Source: an uncultured Bacteroidales bacterium (GTDB lineage: Bacteria > Bacteroidota > Bacteroidia > Bacteroidales > Paludibacteraceae). From it: DNA of 13,774 nucleotides. The stretch spans positions 1-13,774 of the forward strand of contig CAIWIS010000585.1 in assembly GCA_903912795.1 (NCBI GenBank). Reading direction: 5' to 3'. The notes beneath the pieces are model-generated. The model had not been told where the DNA came from and did not search any database. It was given only the letters and a program-made list of their open reading frames with translations. The position numbers were made by a program, and so were the translations under genes. Shown here one piece after another: positions 1 to 9,402 of this stretch; positions within the stretch are counted from its first letter, which is position 1; each line of letters opens with the position of its first letter.

Positions 1-966
1 ATCGATATGTTCTGAAATTCCTCCTACATTGGTCGAAATTACTGGTTTTCCGCAAACAAGACTTTCCGAAATAACAACTGGAATATTTTCATGATTGGAA
101 AATAGAATACTGAAATTGCAATTATAGTAAGCAACCACTAGATTTTCGCCTTGCAGCATACCTGTGAAAAAAACAGCCTTATTTAGTAAATTCATTTCAA
201 CTGCTTGTGTCTTAATTTTTTCAAAATCAATTCCAGTTCCAATAAGCGTTAATTTAAAATCACTCCGAACTGCATACAATTTTTGAATAACACGTAGCAT
301 ACCACTCAAATTCTTCTGTTCATCGTCGAAACAAGTAACGCTAATAATATTTTTTATTTCATTTGAAATAAGAGCTTGATTTCTGAAGAAAACCTTGTCA
401 ACCACATTGTTAATTATCGAATAGTTTTTGTTTTTCAAGCCATGATACTCCATACTAGTTTTTAAATGCATGGTTACAGGCAGTATCATTGAAGCATTAC
501 GAACAACAAATTGGGTGATTTTTTTGTGAAAATAATTTTGGAAAGTGTTTGGTTGAAAATACCTTGTCCAATGTTCAATAACTAGGTAAGGAATGTTGTA
601 CCGTAGTTTGTATAGGTACGCAATTGCGGCATTACGGGTTAAAACACTTACTTGAACTACATCGGGCTTACCCCATGCTTTGTGCAATATTTTAAAACCA
701 AATAAATATGCTTTTACAAAGTTGATTAAAACAAATAAACGATATAAATAGCTAGAAGTTGGCAATGGGAAATAAACCACAAATTCAGTAATGCCATTGA
801 TTGCCGATGATACCATTTGTGGTTTCGTACAATTCTTATCAGGAACTACATACAACACGGCAACATTAGCATACATGGCTACTGCTTCGGCGTGTTTGCG
901 CACAAAAAGTCCCGACATGGGGTCATTTCGGTGCGGATACCATGCAGATAAGAACAGGACTTTCAT
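1..966 (-). CDS. GT4-type glycosyltransferase, 3' end cut off by window edge
   Basis: I translated the minus strand from an ATG at 966 and found 322 codons with no stop up to the window edge, so the C-terminus is missing. The N-terminus (MKVLFLSAWYPHRNDPMSG) is the Rossmann-type opening of GT-B glycosyltransferases, followed by FVRKHAEA. An EHW motif lies near residue 131. The C-terminal half holds the donor-nucleotide-sugar part: LIGTG near 241-245, and an EX7E motif (E293 and E301), followed by CGKPVISTNVGG. This pattern is that of retaining GT4 enzymes, which transfer a sugar from a nucleotide donor to a growing glycan at the cytoplasmic face. Donor and acceptor cannot be read from the sequence. 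Translation starts 3 nt after the sprA stop with no Shine-Dalgarno sequence, so it is probably co-transcribed and perhaps coupled to sprA. I see no signal peptide. Confidence 0.9.
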   Translation of the reverse strand, partial: MKVLFLSAWYPHRNDPMSGLFVRKHAEAVAMYANVAVLYVVPDKNCTKPQMVSSAINGITEFVVYFPLPTSSYLYRLFVLINFVKAYLFGFKILHKAWGKPDVVQVSVLTRNAAIAYLYKLRYNIPYLVIEHWTRYFQPNTFQNYFHKKITQFVVRNASMILPVTMHLKTSMEYHGLKNKNYSIINNVVDKVFFRNQALISNEIKNIISVTCFDDEQKNLSGMLRVIQKLYAVRSDFKLTLIGTGIDFEKIKTQAVEMNLLNKAVFFTGMLQGENLVVAYYNCNFSILFSNHENIPVVISESLVCGKPVISTNVGGISEHID

Positions 967-969
967 TGC

Positions 970-3900
970 TTATCGTGTTAGCATAAATTTAAAGTTCACT
1001 CCAAAGTTAGTCGACGATACAGGGAATGTTGTTGATATCAACGGTGTTGTCATTTGTCGGTCGAAAAATACTTGTATGTTTACTTTGGAGCTAAATACAT
1101 AATCGGCAAGTATTTTGAGCGAGAACATTTTGTTTCCGTTCGAAGCTTGCGTTAGGTTTTCGTCAATTTTACGAAGTAAAGTTTTGATGTCCTTGTACGA
1201 TAGATCGGCACTTAGTTTCAGGTCGTTTTTAATGCGCGACTGGTCGTTGTTTTTCATTTTCAGAATAACATCAAAGTCTTTAAGCAAATATCCAAAACCA
1301 AGTACAAACTCATCCGAATTAGCTTCCACCATTTGTGTGCTCGAAAGGTTCAGTGCCAGATTACGTTGCTTGCGATATTCGAGTTTGGCAGTCATGCTGT
1401 TTTTCATAGCAGCATTAATTCCAATAAGCGGACTAAACTGCTCGGTGAGCGAAACGGATGAAATATCGTAAGGTGACGAAGGAATTGGATTGTTCGATTG
1501 TACATCGCGTATGTAACCCATTGCATTATTATCCTGATCCATGGCTACCCAAGTGGAGAACGATGTATAGTTACCGATACTGTAACGACAAGTGTAAGCA
1601 TGTGTAATGCTGATACTTCGGAAGTTATCTTTTACCCATTGTAGGCGCGATAAACCGTCATAACTCATGCGCCAGTTTGGCAAAACAGCTGCAATGTTAG
1701 GGAATAAATCAGTACTTGCTTTTGAAATATCGCGTCCGGTATAAGCAGCTAGGAAAGCAGGAATAAGCACATCCGAAGAATTTTCGTTAAAGTCACCTAA
1801 CGATGGATTAAATGGTTTTCCTTTTACATCTTGCAAGTCTTTGAAAAAACCTGATGTAGGATAATCTCTTGTGCTGTATTTCGCTCGCAATCGGTCAGCA
1901 ATTACAGTTCGATTAGCCAAGAATGTGCGGAATACTTCCGAATCGTAATTTACATCGGCACCTCCAATTGGTTTAAATGCTGTAGCAATAGCCACTTGAG
2001 TTATATTATAGCTTCCACTAAATGTGCTTGGCATACCATCGAACATATACTGAATAGTGGTATTGTCGGCTGTATAGCGTTTGGCATTCAAGTCAATTTT
2101 CAGACCTGGAATTGGCTCTAAACTGGCTTTGATATCTAAATCAGTTGTGTTTGCTAATATTGCAGGATTTACAATTGAATCGCCCATAAATAGCCAATTG
2201 TTTTTAATGGCATTGTCAATGGTGTTTTGAGAATCGAAAATACCAAATGTAAAGGCATAGCCTGGGGCATACACACCATCAATGCTTTTGTCCTGCCCTA
2301 GGAATCCTGGTTTAGGAAGGAAGCCTGGCAATGTCATATTCGACGATTTGCGGAAAGTTACTGAAGCTCTACGAGCCGACATCAACAATCGGGTTCCAAA
2401 ATCAACCACTTGTCGCGCAAGAGGTAAATCGTTGGGGTCAAGTGTAGTAGCGGTAATTTTTACGCTGTCTGCATTTAGTTTTGAGCTGATTTCGACTGAT
2501 GTAGCATTGATTTGTTTAGTAGCTACTTGCACAGGTTTTCCGTTTTTGCCAATAAACATATACGCCACTTTTTCGCTGTTTAAACGATGGTTAATGGTGT
2601 CTTTCTTATTTGGTTCGAGTTTTATAATTTCATTATAGGTTTTTGGCTGAAATTTTTGTTCGTTACCCGATTGATTATTATATTTTCGATTCACTTCTTT
2701 TAGGTATTTCGATTTATTGTAGAGTGTTTCAAAATTCAATTGCCCATCGGCCGACCATGCTCCCATGCTTGTGGCAATGTTTCCAATTTCGGTTTTGGTA
2801 GTACCACCACCAATTGGAGCTGAACGATTCCAACTGTAAGTAGAATTATAAGTAGCATTGGCAGTTACCCAATCGAACAATGGAATTTTATTGATAGGCA
2901 CAGTCCACGAAGCAGTGAAAGTTTGTTGGTAAGCATACGGATTTCCCAACTTTTTAATGCTCGACCATACTGTATCACGCCATTGCTCGTAATGCTCTTT
3001 ACCTATTTCAGGTGTAAAATAGCTTTCTTCGATATTAGAATTGGTAGCTGTTTGTAAACTGAAACGTAAGGCCTTGGTTAAATCGTAATTTATTGAGAAA
3101 TTCCGATTCCACATAAAGTCTTTACTAAAGTTCAAATCGAAATTGCCAGTTCCGGATAGGCCAGTCAAATCGCGAAGTTTAACTTGCGAAAACTGCCTAT
3201 TCATATCGGTTGTATAGCTGATTGACGAAGGCAAATAATTGAAATTAAAATCCGAAATAATTTTAAATGCAGGTTTGCTAAGCGCTTTAATCTTTTTGAA
3301 AGGCTCAACGGGTTCGGCATTGAAAGAGAAATTGTAATTTAAACCACCTCGCTCTTGCTTTACCAAATTGCGTTCCACTTCGGCGCTATTCTGATTTGTT
3401 TCGTTGTATGCATACGTAAATGATAAGTTAGCTGGGTCATAAAACTGAGGCGTTTTACTTTTCAAATTAATTTTGGCCGATGAAATACTAAAGCTTTTTG
3501 ACTCGCTTACGGTTTGCGAAACCATAATTAATGTATCACGTTGCGCTTTGTTACGCAAGTTGTCGAGCGCATCACTCAATACTACATCTTGGTCGAGCGG
3601 ATTGTATTTAGGCGTGAGCGTTTCGTTGGTATACGAAAAGTAGGCTGGTAACTGAACTTTAGCCTTTTCGGGTAAGAATCGACCAATATCCAAGGTGGTT
3701 GAAAAATTCATTTGATACAAATCCTCCTGTCGGCGATCGAGTACATTACTTTCGATACTTCCAAATCCAGCTGTTTCGGTACGTCCAGAGAAGTTAATAC
3801 TACCCAAATCGGATAGTCCTATAGCCAAATTACCCATAGCAGCCCAGCCTCCAGCTTCATCGAATTCGGACATGCGCAATTCGTTCACCCAAATCTCTCC

Positions 3901-6900
3901 TGTTTTCACCTCTCCATTTACCGAGTTATTGCGTACACCAATCATTATGTTTTCCACTTCGGAAATGGATGGATTACCCACTACGCGCACTTTATTTTTG
4001 CCTTTGTCGTAAAAAGGTGTATAATCGGAATGATTCGGATTAGCTTGACGAGCTTTGTTGCGTTCGAGTTTATATTTTGTGAGTACCGAGAATGGGAAAT
4101 CGAACATGTTTTCCGCTGGCCAAACTATGCTACGGTCCGCTTCTGACTCGTTTGAATAGATTCCTACATCGGTTAATTTCAGCGGAATTTCATATTCGTA
4201 ATAGTTATTGGTCATATCCGAACCTAAACGAATAAAACAACTCAAATCATAATCGTTGAGTTTGGTGATATCGCCAGTTGGTTTTTCGGCATGAACAAAC
4301 ATTTGTAGGCGTTTGTATTGACGCATGTCATACATGGTCTTTTTATAAACACCACGCGCGTCGTTAGGTGCCAAATTTATGATTTTCATTACCATGGCTT
4401 GCTCGTTGAGTTTTGCAATTTGAGCTTGGCCTGGATCAATAACACGTGTTACACCCGGAGGAAGCACATAGTTCACGGGTGTTTTGTCCGAATTTTCTTC
4501 AATATTTACTGCCTGAACGTCCAAAGCTCCAGTTGTAATAGGCATTTTTCCTGGTAAATTCAGTTCCTTAGTGTATTTTCGCCATTCTCCACGCACTAAT
4601 TCCATGGTTGCAAAACGCAAGTGCGTCTCTTTTTCGAAATTAGTCATAAACAAACGTACAAACCTTATTGACTTGAAATTACGGATGCTTCCCACTTTTT
4701 CGCGGTATTCCCTGATCGGAATTTTAAATTGAAACCAAGTAACATCTTCGGAACTGCCATTGGCTAAATTTACGGTTGAAGTGTAACTGTCAGTAATATA
4801 ATTTCGTCCTACTAGCAAAGAATCGCGCTTAATGGCTACTTTGTATTGGAAGTACTTTTCGTATTCGTTCAGTGTGTTATCTCCGTTTACATCTTCCACA
4901 TTAGGGAGCGAAGTAGCTGTAGTAGTGTAAGTTTCCTGCGAGTTATCTGCATCAGGCGAGTTGCCTTCGGTTCCATTAAAGCGTTTGTAACGTTTCAAAA
5001 TACTTGCTTCTTCTTTGTCGTAATCGCTACTTTTGTAAAACTGATAATCGTCGCCAGCAGGGTCGTTCAGCGGCGAAAACTTATCGTCGGTCAATGTTTG
5101 CAAAGCTTGCGGATTTAATTTTGTTTTTAATTTATCCACATAATCTTTGTAGCTTGGAAAAATAAATTCGTTGGAGCTAACCAATCCGTCCATACCCACA
5201 TCCTGTTTTACGCGAGCACCAGGCGTATTATCAAAAGCAGTAACGGTCGATTGTGTTTTAGGAACTCGTCCCCAAATAGTTTGTTCGGTTTTTGTTAAAT
5301 CGCCATCAATAGGAAGTCCGTGCTCGAACGATTTTTTACCATCTTTCAGCACATCTTCGCTAATATCGCCCAAGTTGAAGTATAAATCGCCACCAGCTTT
5401 AGGGTCATTTTTATCGTAAATAAATGGGTCCATCATCCAAAACTCAATGTATTCCACATTCGAAGTTTCGAAATCAGTCGCATCCATTTTACGCATAATA
5501 CCACCCCAGCGTTTTTTTGGATTCAGCAAATTACCATTTCCATCAATATCGTCGGCATCCAGATTGTATGGTCCACGCTCGGTAGGATAGTATGATAAGT
5601 TCATAACTGTAAGTAAGTTACGATCTGTGATAATAACATCTTTATTTGGAAAAACTTCTTTTACCTGTACATCGCGTGTGTAATGGTTCGATTGCGACTC
5701 TGCATTGTTACGTAAATGTTGCGGAGTAGTACGAGTAGGATTTTTCGAATTTAAGTTTTGATCCACATAATACCATGCCATTAATGCACGGTTTTTTCCA
5801 TAATCTACTGATGTACTTGCTGCTTCGGGAAACAAGGCATTGGGATCGGGATTAAAAGGTGTTGATGCCAAATACCAATTTACAGGATAATGAATGTCGA
5901 TAGACGTTTTGGTAGATTCAAAATCGTCGATATAAGCTTGTCCTTGCGAACCAACTACTTTGGAATGTCCTGGGATTAATTGAGCAAACTCGGCATTCAA
6001 CGCTATGGTTGATGGTTTAGTGGCATTTACAAAAGGCAGCTTGTCGAGCATATTTGTAAGCCACTGCGACTCAGCACGCCAAGCGGTGTTCATACCCCAT
6101 ATTGTATTAGAAATGGGTTCGTTGCCTGTATTTACCTTTTGCGTTAGCGGTTGTTCCGAAAGGTGCATAATGGTACCACCCAAGCTAAAATCCTTGTTGA
6201 ATTGATATTCCAAATGTGTACCCATCAACGATTTACGTTGCATATTGAATGTAGACTGGTTCTCCAGTTTTACATCGATATTTGTACCCGATTCAATGAT
6301 AGATTGATTGAGAATGGACACAGTTCCCATGGTATAGTCGACAGTATAATCTACGTTTTCGACCAATGTAGCACCACCGGCAGTAACTGTAACCGAACCT
6401 CGAGGTACATTCATGGCATTCAATCGTATTTCGGAACCGCCAGCCGATTTATACTCACCCACAATGCGGAATTTATTTCGTTCGCTTAATTCCTGAGCAA
6501 CCACCAACGTAGAATCGTAGAGTTCCTGAAAAACATATTTTTGTGCAATACTAGCATTGCCAATCATCTTATTCAAGTGTGAACCAAAGGGTTCTAGTAC
6601 TGGAAAGTAAATTCTGCCCGTTGACGAATTGGCTGTTAATTCTTCCACGTAGTCGAATCTACCGTCGGGAGCAATGTTGTTTTTAACATCCAAGCGATCC
6701 AGATTCATTACTTTTAGCAATAATTTATTCTTAATATCTCCTTCGCTAATATACTGTAAGTCAGTTCCAATAGAATCGTTTCGATAAACGATATTCAATT
6801 CGAAATTATCTTTTTCTATTTGCATGGCACCAAGCGAATACACGTTTTTCATCATCAAATCCCATAACTTTCGTTGTGGAAGCTGCGTAGTGCTCTTCAG

Positions 6901-8409
6901 TAATTTCACAATTAAAGCATCTGGAGCCGTTACTGCATCGGTCGAAAACTCACCCACCTGATAAACATTACCTCGGTAGGTATATTCAAAAGCCACACCC
7001 AGCACATCATCGGGGTTTAATTGCGATTTTAGCGAAATGATACCCAGTGTATTATTAACAGTATATTCAGTTGGTTCCAGTTTGCGTGCACTTTCAATTT
7101 TTTCGAAATCCTCACCTCCAATTACTCCATTTGAACCATAAGCGCCTGATATTACAGCATTTGCTTGTTGTACATCCCTAACATTACCCAGTGCTTTAAT
7201 GCTATTATAAAGCGTATTGGCTTTGTTATCCGGATTTTTTTCGGCACCAACTGTAGCCCAGAAATGATTGTCAATTTTATCTGTTTCGGCTAAGTCCATA
7301 AATGCAAGTATGTTACGAGCCTGTTCGTAATTAGCACGCTTATTGGTAATCCAAACTTCCACGCGATTAATAGTAACACCGGACGATACGTATGGCAAAT
7401 TGCTCATGGCATTTTCGTAATTATCACGAAAATAATGGCTTAGGAAAAAGTGTCGGTTTTCGTCATAATCGTCAATTTTCACTTCAAATTCGGTTTTTTG
7501 AACGCCACCTTTCGAACTTACGGTTTTTGATTCGGATTGTTGTTGCGAAGCAATGGCCGATACACTCAGTTTACCAAATTGTAAATCGGTTTTAATACCA
7601 AAAAGAGCAGTGCTACCACTTATAAGTGAGCTACTTAAAGGCATGCTCACATTACCAGCTTGAATGTTTTTGATAATATCGTCTTCTTTGCCTTTATAGG
7701 CCAGTTTTACCATTTTTTGGTCAAAGTCGAAACTCGATTCGGTATTGTAGTTCATACCAAAATTCACTTTATCGCCCACCGAACCTTGAATATTCATCTG
7801 AATTTTCATATCAAATTCAGGTGTTACTATGCTTCGCATTTCCTCGGTAAGTGCCGGATTTTCAACTCTATTGTGCTTTACTCCAAATATAAGTTCGGCT
7901 GAACCTTGTGTTTTTACCTGCACGCCACCAGGCCCAAAAACCTTATCGGCAGGCCCAATATTAAATTTCATGTCGGATACCGAAAACTTATCTTCGTTGT
8001 TAATATCGCCTCGCGTATTTTTTTCTTTCCAATAATTCTGAAGCTCTTTTTGATAGGAATAATTGCGATATTCGTCGCCAGTCATAGTATATGGAGTGGT
8101 TATTTCCAAATCACCAATTTTATTTCTGAAAATATAATTACCTGTTTTATCGTCGAATTGAATATCCGATTTAATATTATCCGGCTGTTTACCGTCCATA
8201 GGGTACACAGCATTGATATCTTCGATTGAATTGAGCGTAAACTTTTTGACAGGAAAAACTTTTTTGGCCGTATCAGGAGCAGCTGAAAACTCATCGGGTA
8301 ATTGAATAGTTGCCAACGATAGATGTTCGGAATTGTAAACAGCATATACCGAACTTATTACAAGCAAGGTACATATAAGTATGTATAGGTATTTTTTTTG
8401 AAAAGGCAT
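970..8409 (-). CDS. sprA: SprA/Sov, outer-membrane translocon of the type IX secretion system
   Basis: This 2479-residue protein has the size of known SprA/Sov proteins (about 2400-2500). In the family, SprA is a giant 36-stranded outer-membrane beta-barrel. It exports CTD-bearing cargo in type IX secretion and supports gliding where that occurs. Seen here: a signal peptide (KK at 5-6, hydrophobic stretch about 8-23); the family motif GPGGVQVKTQGSAEL at about 159-173; a conserved YIDDFESTKTSIDI block near 820-840; a long conserved block from about 1505 to 1580 (IWVNELRMSEFDEAGGW onwards); and many alternating aromatic/polar strands up to a barrel-like last strand ending in NFKFMLTR. Cysteines are very rare. 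The reading frame is intact. Placement directly after ruvA is a common arrangement in Bacteroidota. No promoter is evident in the 73-nt gap, so transcription probably comes from the ruvA promoter. The partner genes (porV, plug, porK-N) are not in the window. Confidence 0.97.
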   Translation of the reverse strand: MPFQKKYLYILICTLLVISSVYAVYNSEHLSLATIQLPDEFSAAPDTAKKVFPVKKFTLNSIEDINAVYPMDGKQPDNIKSDIQFDDKTGNYIFRNKIGDLEITTPYTMTGDEYRNYSYQKELQNYWKEKNTRGDINNEDKFSVSDMKFNIGPADKVFGPGGVQVKTQGSAELIFGVKHNRVENPALTEEMRSIVTPEFDMKIQMNIQGSVGDKVNFGMNYNTESSFDFDQKMVKLAYKGKEDDIIKNIQAGNVSMPLSSSLISGSTALFGIKTDLQFGKLSVSAIASQQQSESKTVSSKGGVQKTEFEVKIDDYDENRHFFLSHYFRDNYENAMSNLPYVSSGVTINRVEVWITNKRANYEQARNILAFMDLAETDKIDNHFWATVGAEKNPDNKANTLYNSIKALGNVRDVQQANAVISGAYGSNGVIGGEDFEKIESARKLEPTEYTVNNTLGIISLKSQLNPDDVLGVAFEYTYRGNVYQVGEFSTDAVTAPDALIVKLLKSTTQLPQRKLWDLMMKNVYSLGAMQIEKDNFELNIVYRNDSIGTDLQYISEGDIKNKLLLKVMNLDRLDVKNNIAPDGRFDYVEELTANSSTGRIYFPVLEPFGSHLNKMIGNASIAQKYVFQELYDSTLVVAQELSERNKFRIVGEYKSAGGSEIRLNAMNVPRGSVTVTAGGATLVENVDYTVDYTMGTVSILNQSIIESGTNIDVKLENQSTFNMQRKSLMGTHLEYQFNKDFSLGGTIMHLSEQPLTQKVNTGNEPISNTIWGMNTAWRAESQWLTNMLDKLPFVNATKPSTIALNAEFAQLIPGHSKVVGSQGQAYIDDFESTKTSIDIHYPVNWYLASTPFNPDPNALFPEAASTSVDYGKNRALMAWYYVDQNLNSKNPTRTTPQHLRNNAESQSNHYTRDVQVKEVFPNKDVIITDRNLLTVMNLSYYPTERGPYNLDADDIDGNGNLLNPKKRWGGIMRKMDATDFETSNVEYIEFWMMDPFIYDKNDPKAGGDLYFNLGDISEDVLKDGKKSFEHGLPIDGDLTKTEQTIWGRVPKTQSTVTAFDNTPGARVKQDVGMDGLVSSNEFIFPSYKDYVDKLKTKLNPQALQTLTDDKFSPLNDPAGDDYQFYKSSDYDKEEASILKRYKRFNGTEGNSPDADNSQETYTTTATSLPNVEDVNGDNTLNEYEKYFQYKVAIKRDSLLVGRNYITDSYTSTVNLANGSSEDVTWFQFKIPIREYREKVGSIRNFKSIRFVRLFMTNFEKETHLRFATMELVRGEWRKYTKELNLPGKMPITTGALDVQAVNIEENSDKTPVNYVLPPGVTRVIDPGQAQIAKLNEQAMVMKIINLAPNDARGVYKKTMYDMRQYKRLQMFVHAEKPTGDITKLNDYDLSCFIRLGSDMTNNYYEYEIPLKLTDVGIYSNESEADRSIVWPAENMFDFPFSVLTKYKLERNKARQANPNHSDYTPFYDKGKNKVRVVGNPSISEVENIMIGVRNNSVNGEVKTGEIWVNELRMSEFDEAGGWAAMGNLAIGLSDLGSINFSGRTETAGFGSIESNVLDRRQEDLYQMNFSTTLDIGRFLPEKAKVQLPAYFSYTNETLTPKYNPLDQDVVLSDALDNLRNKAQRDTLIMVSQTVSESKSFSISSAKINLKSKTPQFYDPANLSFTYAYNETNQNSAEVERNLVKQERGGLNYNFSFNAEPVEPFKKIKALSKPAFKIISDFNFNYLPSSISYTTDMNRQFSQVKLRDLTGLSGTGNFDLNFSKDFMWNRNFSINYDLTKALRFSLQTATNSNIEESYFTPEIGKEHYEQWRDTVWSSIKKLGNPYAYQQTFTASWTVPINKIPLFDWVTANATYNSTYSWNRSAPIGGGTTKTEIGNIATSMGAWSADGQLNFETLYNKSKYLKEVNRKYNNQSGNEQKFQPKTYNEIIKLEPNKKDTINHRLNSEKVAYMFIGKNGKPVQVATKQINATSVEISSKLNADSVKITATTLDPNDLPLARQVVDFGTRLLMSARRASVTFRKSSNMTLPGFLPKPGFLGQDKSIDGVYAPGYAFTFGIFDSQNTIDNAIKNNWLFMGDSIVNPAILANTTDLDIKASLEPIPGLKIDLNAKRYTADNTTIQYMFDGMPSTFSGSYNITQVAIATAFKPIGGADVNYDSEVFRTFLANRTVIADRLRAKYSTRDYPTSGFFKDLQDVKGKPFNPSLGDFNENSSDVLIPAFLAAYTGRDISKASTDLFPNIAAVLPNWRMSYDGLSRLQWVKDNFRSISITHAYTCRYSIGNYTSFSTWVAMDQDNNAMGYIRDVQSNNPIPSSPYDISSVSLTEQFSPLIGINAAMKNSMTAKLEYRKQRNLALNLSSTQMVEANSDEFVLGFGYLLKDFDVILKMKNNDQSRIKNDLKLSADLSYKDIKTLLRKIDENLTQASNGNKMFSLKILADYVFSSKVNIQVFFDRQMTTPLISTTFPVSSTNFGVNFKFMLTR

Positions 8410-8417
8410 ATATAAGT

Positions 8418-8459
8418 AGTTACAAGTATATAGTTACGAATTACGAGTTATGAGTTACT
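8418..8459. repeat. Degenerate 7-bp tandem repeat in the sprA leader
   Basis: Six successive heptamers are visible on the plus strand: AGTTACA, AGTATAT, AGTTACG, AATTACG, AGTTATG, AGTTACT. The consensus is AGTTACG, and the last four differ from it by at most one base each. The array fills most of the 73-nt gap between ruvA and sprA and begins 8 nt from the sprA start codon, so it covers where the ribosome binds. The function is unknown. Confidence 0.85.
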
Positions 8460-8482
8460 GTTTTTGACATGGCAATAATTAT

Positions 8483-9073
8483 CTACATCATTTTTAGAGC
8501 TAACTTAATTAGCTGTTCAACACGTAGATTCGGTTCGTTTTTAATTATTTGATCAACCGCTTTTTGCGAGGCATTTGCAGCAAAACCAAGCATAACGAGA
8601 GCCGATACAGCTTCGTCCTTAACTGGATTATTCACACTCAACATCATTTGACCTGTACTATTTACGCCAGCAATTTTTAGAATTTTATCTTTCAAATCCA
8701 CAATAATACGTTGAGCTGTTTTGGTTCCAATACCTTTAATGGCATTGAGTGCAGTTACATTTCCGGTAGCTATCATGTCCTGAATTTCTTGCGTAGAATA
8801 CGACGACATAATCATACGGGCCGTGTTAGCACCTATTCCCGAAACCGAAATTAGTAACAAAAATAATTGCCTTTCGGCCTGATTCATAAAACCATACAAC
8901 AAATGTGCATCTTCGCGAATAGCTTCGTAAATAAATAAACGGGCTGTTTTTTGACCGTTCAGTTGCGTAAAAGTAGGCAGCGAAATATGAATACAATACC
9001 CCACACCACAAGCATCGAGTACTACAAAAGCCGGATTAAGTTCGGCAATATCACCTTTTATATAGTCGTACAT
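8483..9073 (-). CDS. ruvA: Holliday junction branch migration complex subunit RuvA
   Basis: This 196-residue protein matches the usual RuvA length (about 190-205). RuvA binds four-way DNA junctions as a tetramer and loads the RuvB motor for branch migration during recombinational repair in the cytoplasm. Seen here: an N-terminal OB-fold start (MYDYIKGDIAEL, then GVGYCIHIS near 23-31); two helix-hairpin-helix motifs, VSGIGANTA at 77-85 and IKGIGTKTA at 112-120; the typical QRIIVDLKDK at 121-130; and the C-terminal RuvB-contacting domain III, about 150-196 (EAVSALVMLGF onwards), after a flexible linker. The ATG at 9073 gives the canonical N-terminus. It is the first gene of the minus-strand group. 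The next gene, sprA, is unrelated in function, but the pairing is common in the phylum. Confidence 0.97.
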   Translation of the reverse strand: MYDYIKGDIAELNPAFVVLDACGVGYCIHISLPTFTQLNGQKTARLFIYEAIREDAHLLYGFMNQAERQLFLLLISVSGIGANTARMIMSSYSTQEIQDMIATGNVTALNAIKGIGTKTAQRIIVDLKDKILKIAGVNSTGQMMLSVNNPVKDEAVSALVMLGFAANASQKAVDQIIKNEPNLRVEQLIKLALKMM

Positions 9074-9079
9074 TTTTAA

Positions 9080-9107
9080 AATTAGATATTAGAAATTAGA
9101 AATTAGA
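9080..9107. repeat. 7-bp tandem repeat in the ruvA leader
   Basis: Four heptamers are visible on the plus strand: AATTAGA, TATTAGA, AATTAGA, AATTAGA. Three are identical and one has a single mismatch. The array begins 6 nt from the ruvA start codon and therefore lies in the 5' untranslated leader, in the ribosome-binding position. Its sequence is unrelated to the array before sprA, but the period is the same. Confidence 0.85.
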
Positions 9108-9188
9108 AAACATGAAAATCGTTTTATGGTTTTAGTACTTTATGAACGTTATAACTTCACAAACCTTATAAACTGATTTTTTAACCCG

Positions 9189-9220
9189 CAAATATACTTA
9201 AAATTTCAGAAATGCTCAAA
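9189..9220 (-). promoter_or_regulatory. Bacteroidota-type promoter for ruvA-sprA
   Basis: On the minus strand, TTTG (9220-9217) is followed after 20 nt by TATATTTG (9196-9189). This fits the Bacteroidota primary-sigma consensus of a -33 TTTG and a -7 TAnnTTTG box separated by about 17-23 nt. The start of transcription is expected near 9182, giving a leader of about 110 nt before ruvA. It is the best promoter match in the window. It has not been tested experimentally. Confidence 0.7.
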
Positions 9221-9402
9221 TGTTAAACCTCTGAAAAACGAATTCCTAAGTATAAACGGAGAACTGAACTAAAAAGTACAATTACTTTGTTAAAAAATTG
9301 CGAAATTTTCTGTGTTAAATATTGATTATTGTTAGCGTACAAACTTTTTTGATATTCTAGTTGTTTAAGCTATAAAATTAATAATTTTAAAAATAAATCA
9401 TT

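Larger units (their letters stand above)
9074..9402. other. Divergent intergenic region between ruvA and the dismutase gene
   Basis: These 329 AT-rich bases separate the two divergent transcription units. They hold the heptamer array before ruvA and a good minus-strand promoter for ruvA. For the dismutase gene I find no perfect TAnnTTTG box. The nearest is TTACTTTG at 9282-9289, with one mismatch and no matching -33 element, so its promoter is unassigned. The dismutase leader ends in an A-rich stretch without a Shine-Dalgarno sequence. I see no small ORF or structured RNA here. Confidence 0.7.

Noticed and set aside
791..8345. Many plus-strand ORFs of 60-118 codons opposite sprA, and a minus-strand ORF at 8100-8345
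   Set aside because: They overlap the intact, family-matching sprA frame, have no recognisable motifs and no promoter or leader; they are by-products of a long gene on the other strand or in another frame.
8418..9107. Coding of a short repeat peptide by the heptamer arrays
   Set aside because: The arrays are only 28-42 bp long, lie between genes and have no start codon and leader of their own.
9282..9289. TTACTTTG as the dismutase promoter box
   Set aside because: It has one mismatch to TAnnTTTG, no -33 partner at the right distance, and lies over 110 nt from the start codon; not strong enough to list as a promoter.
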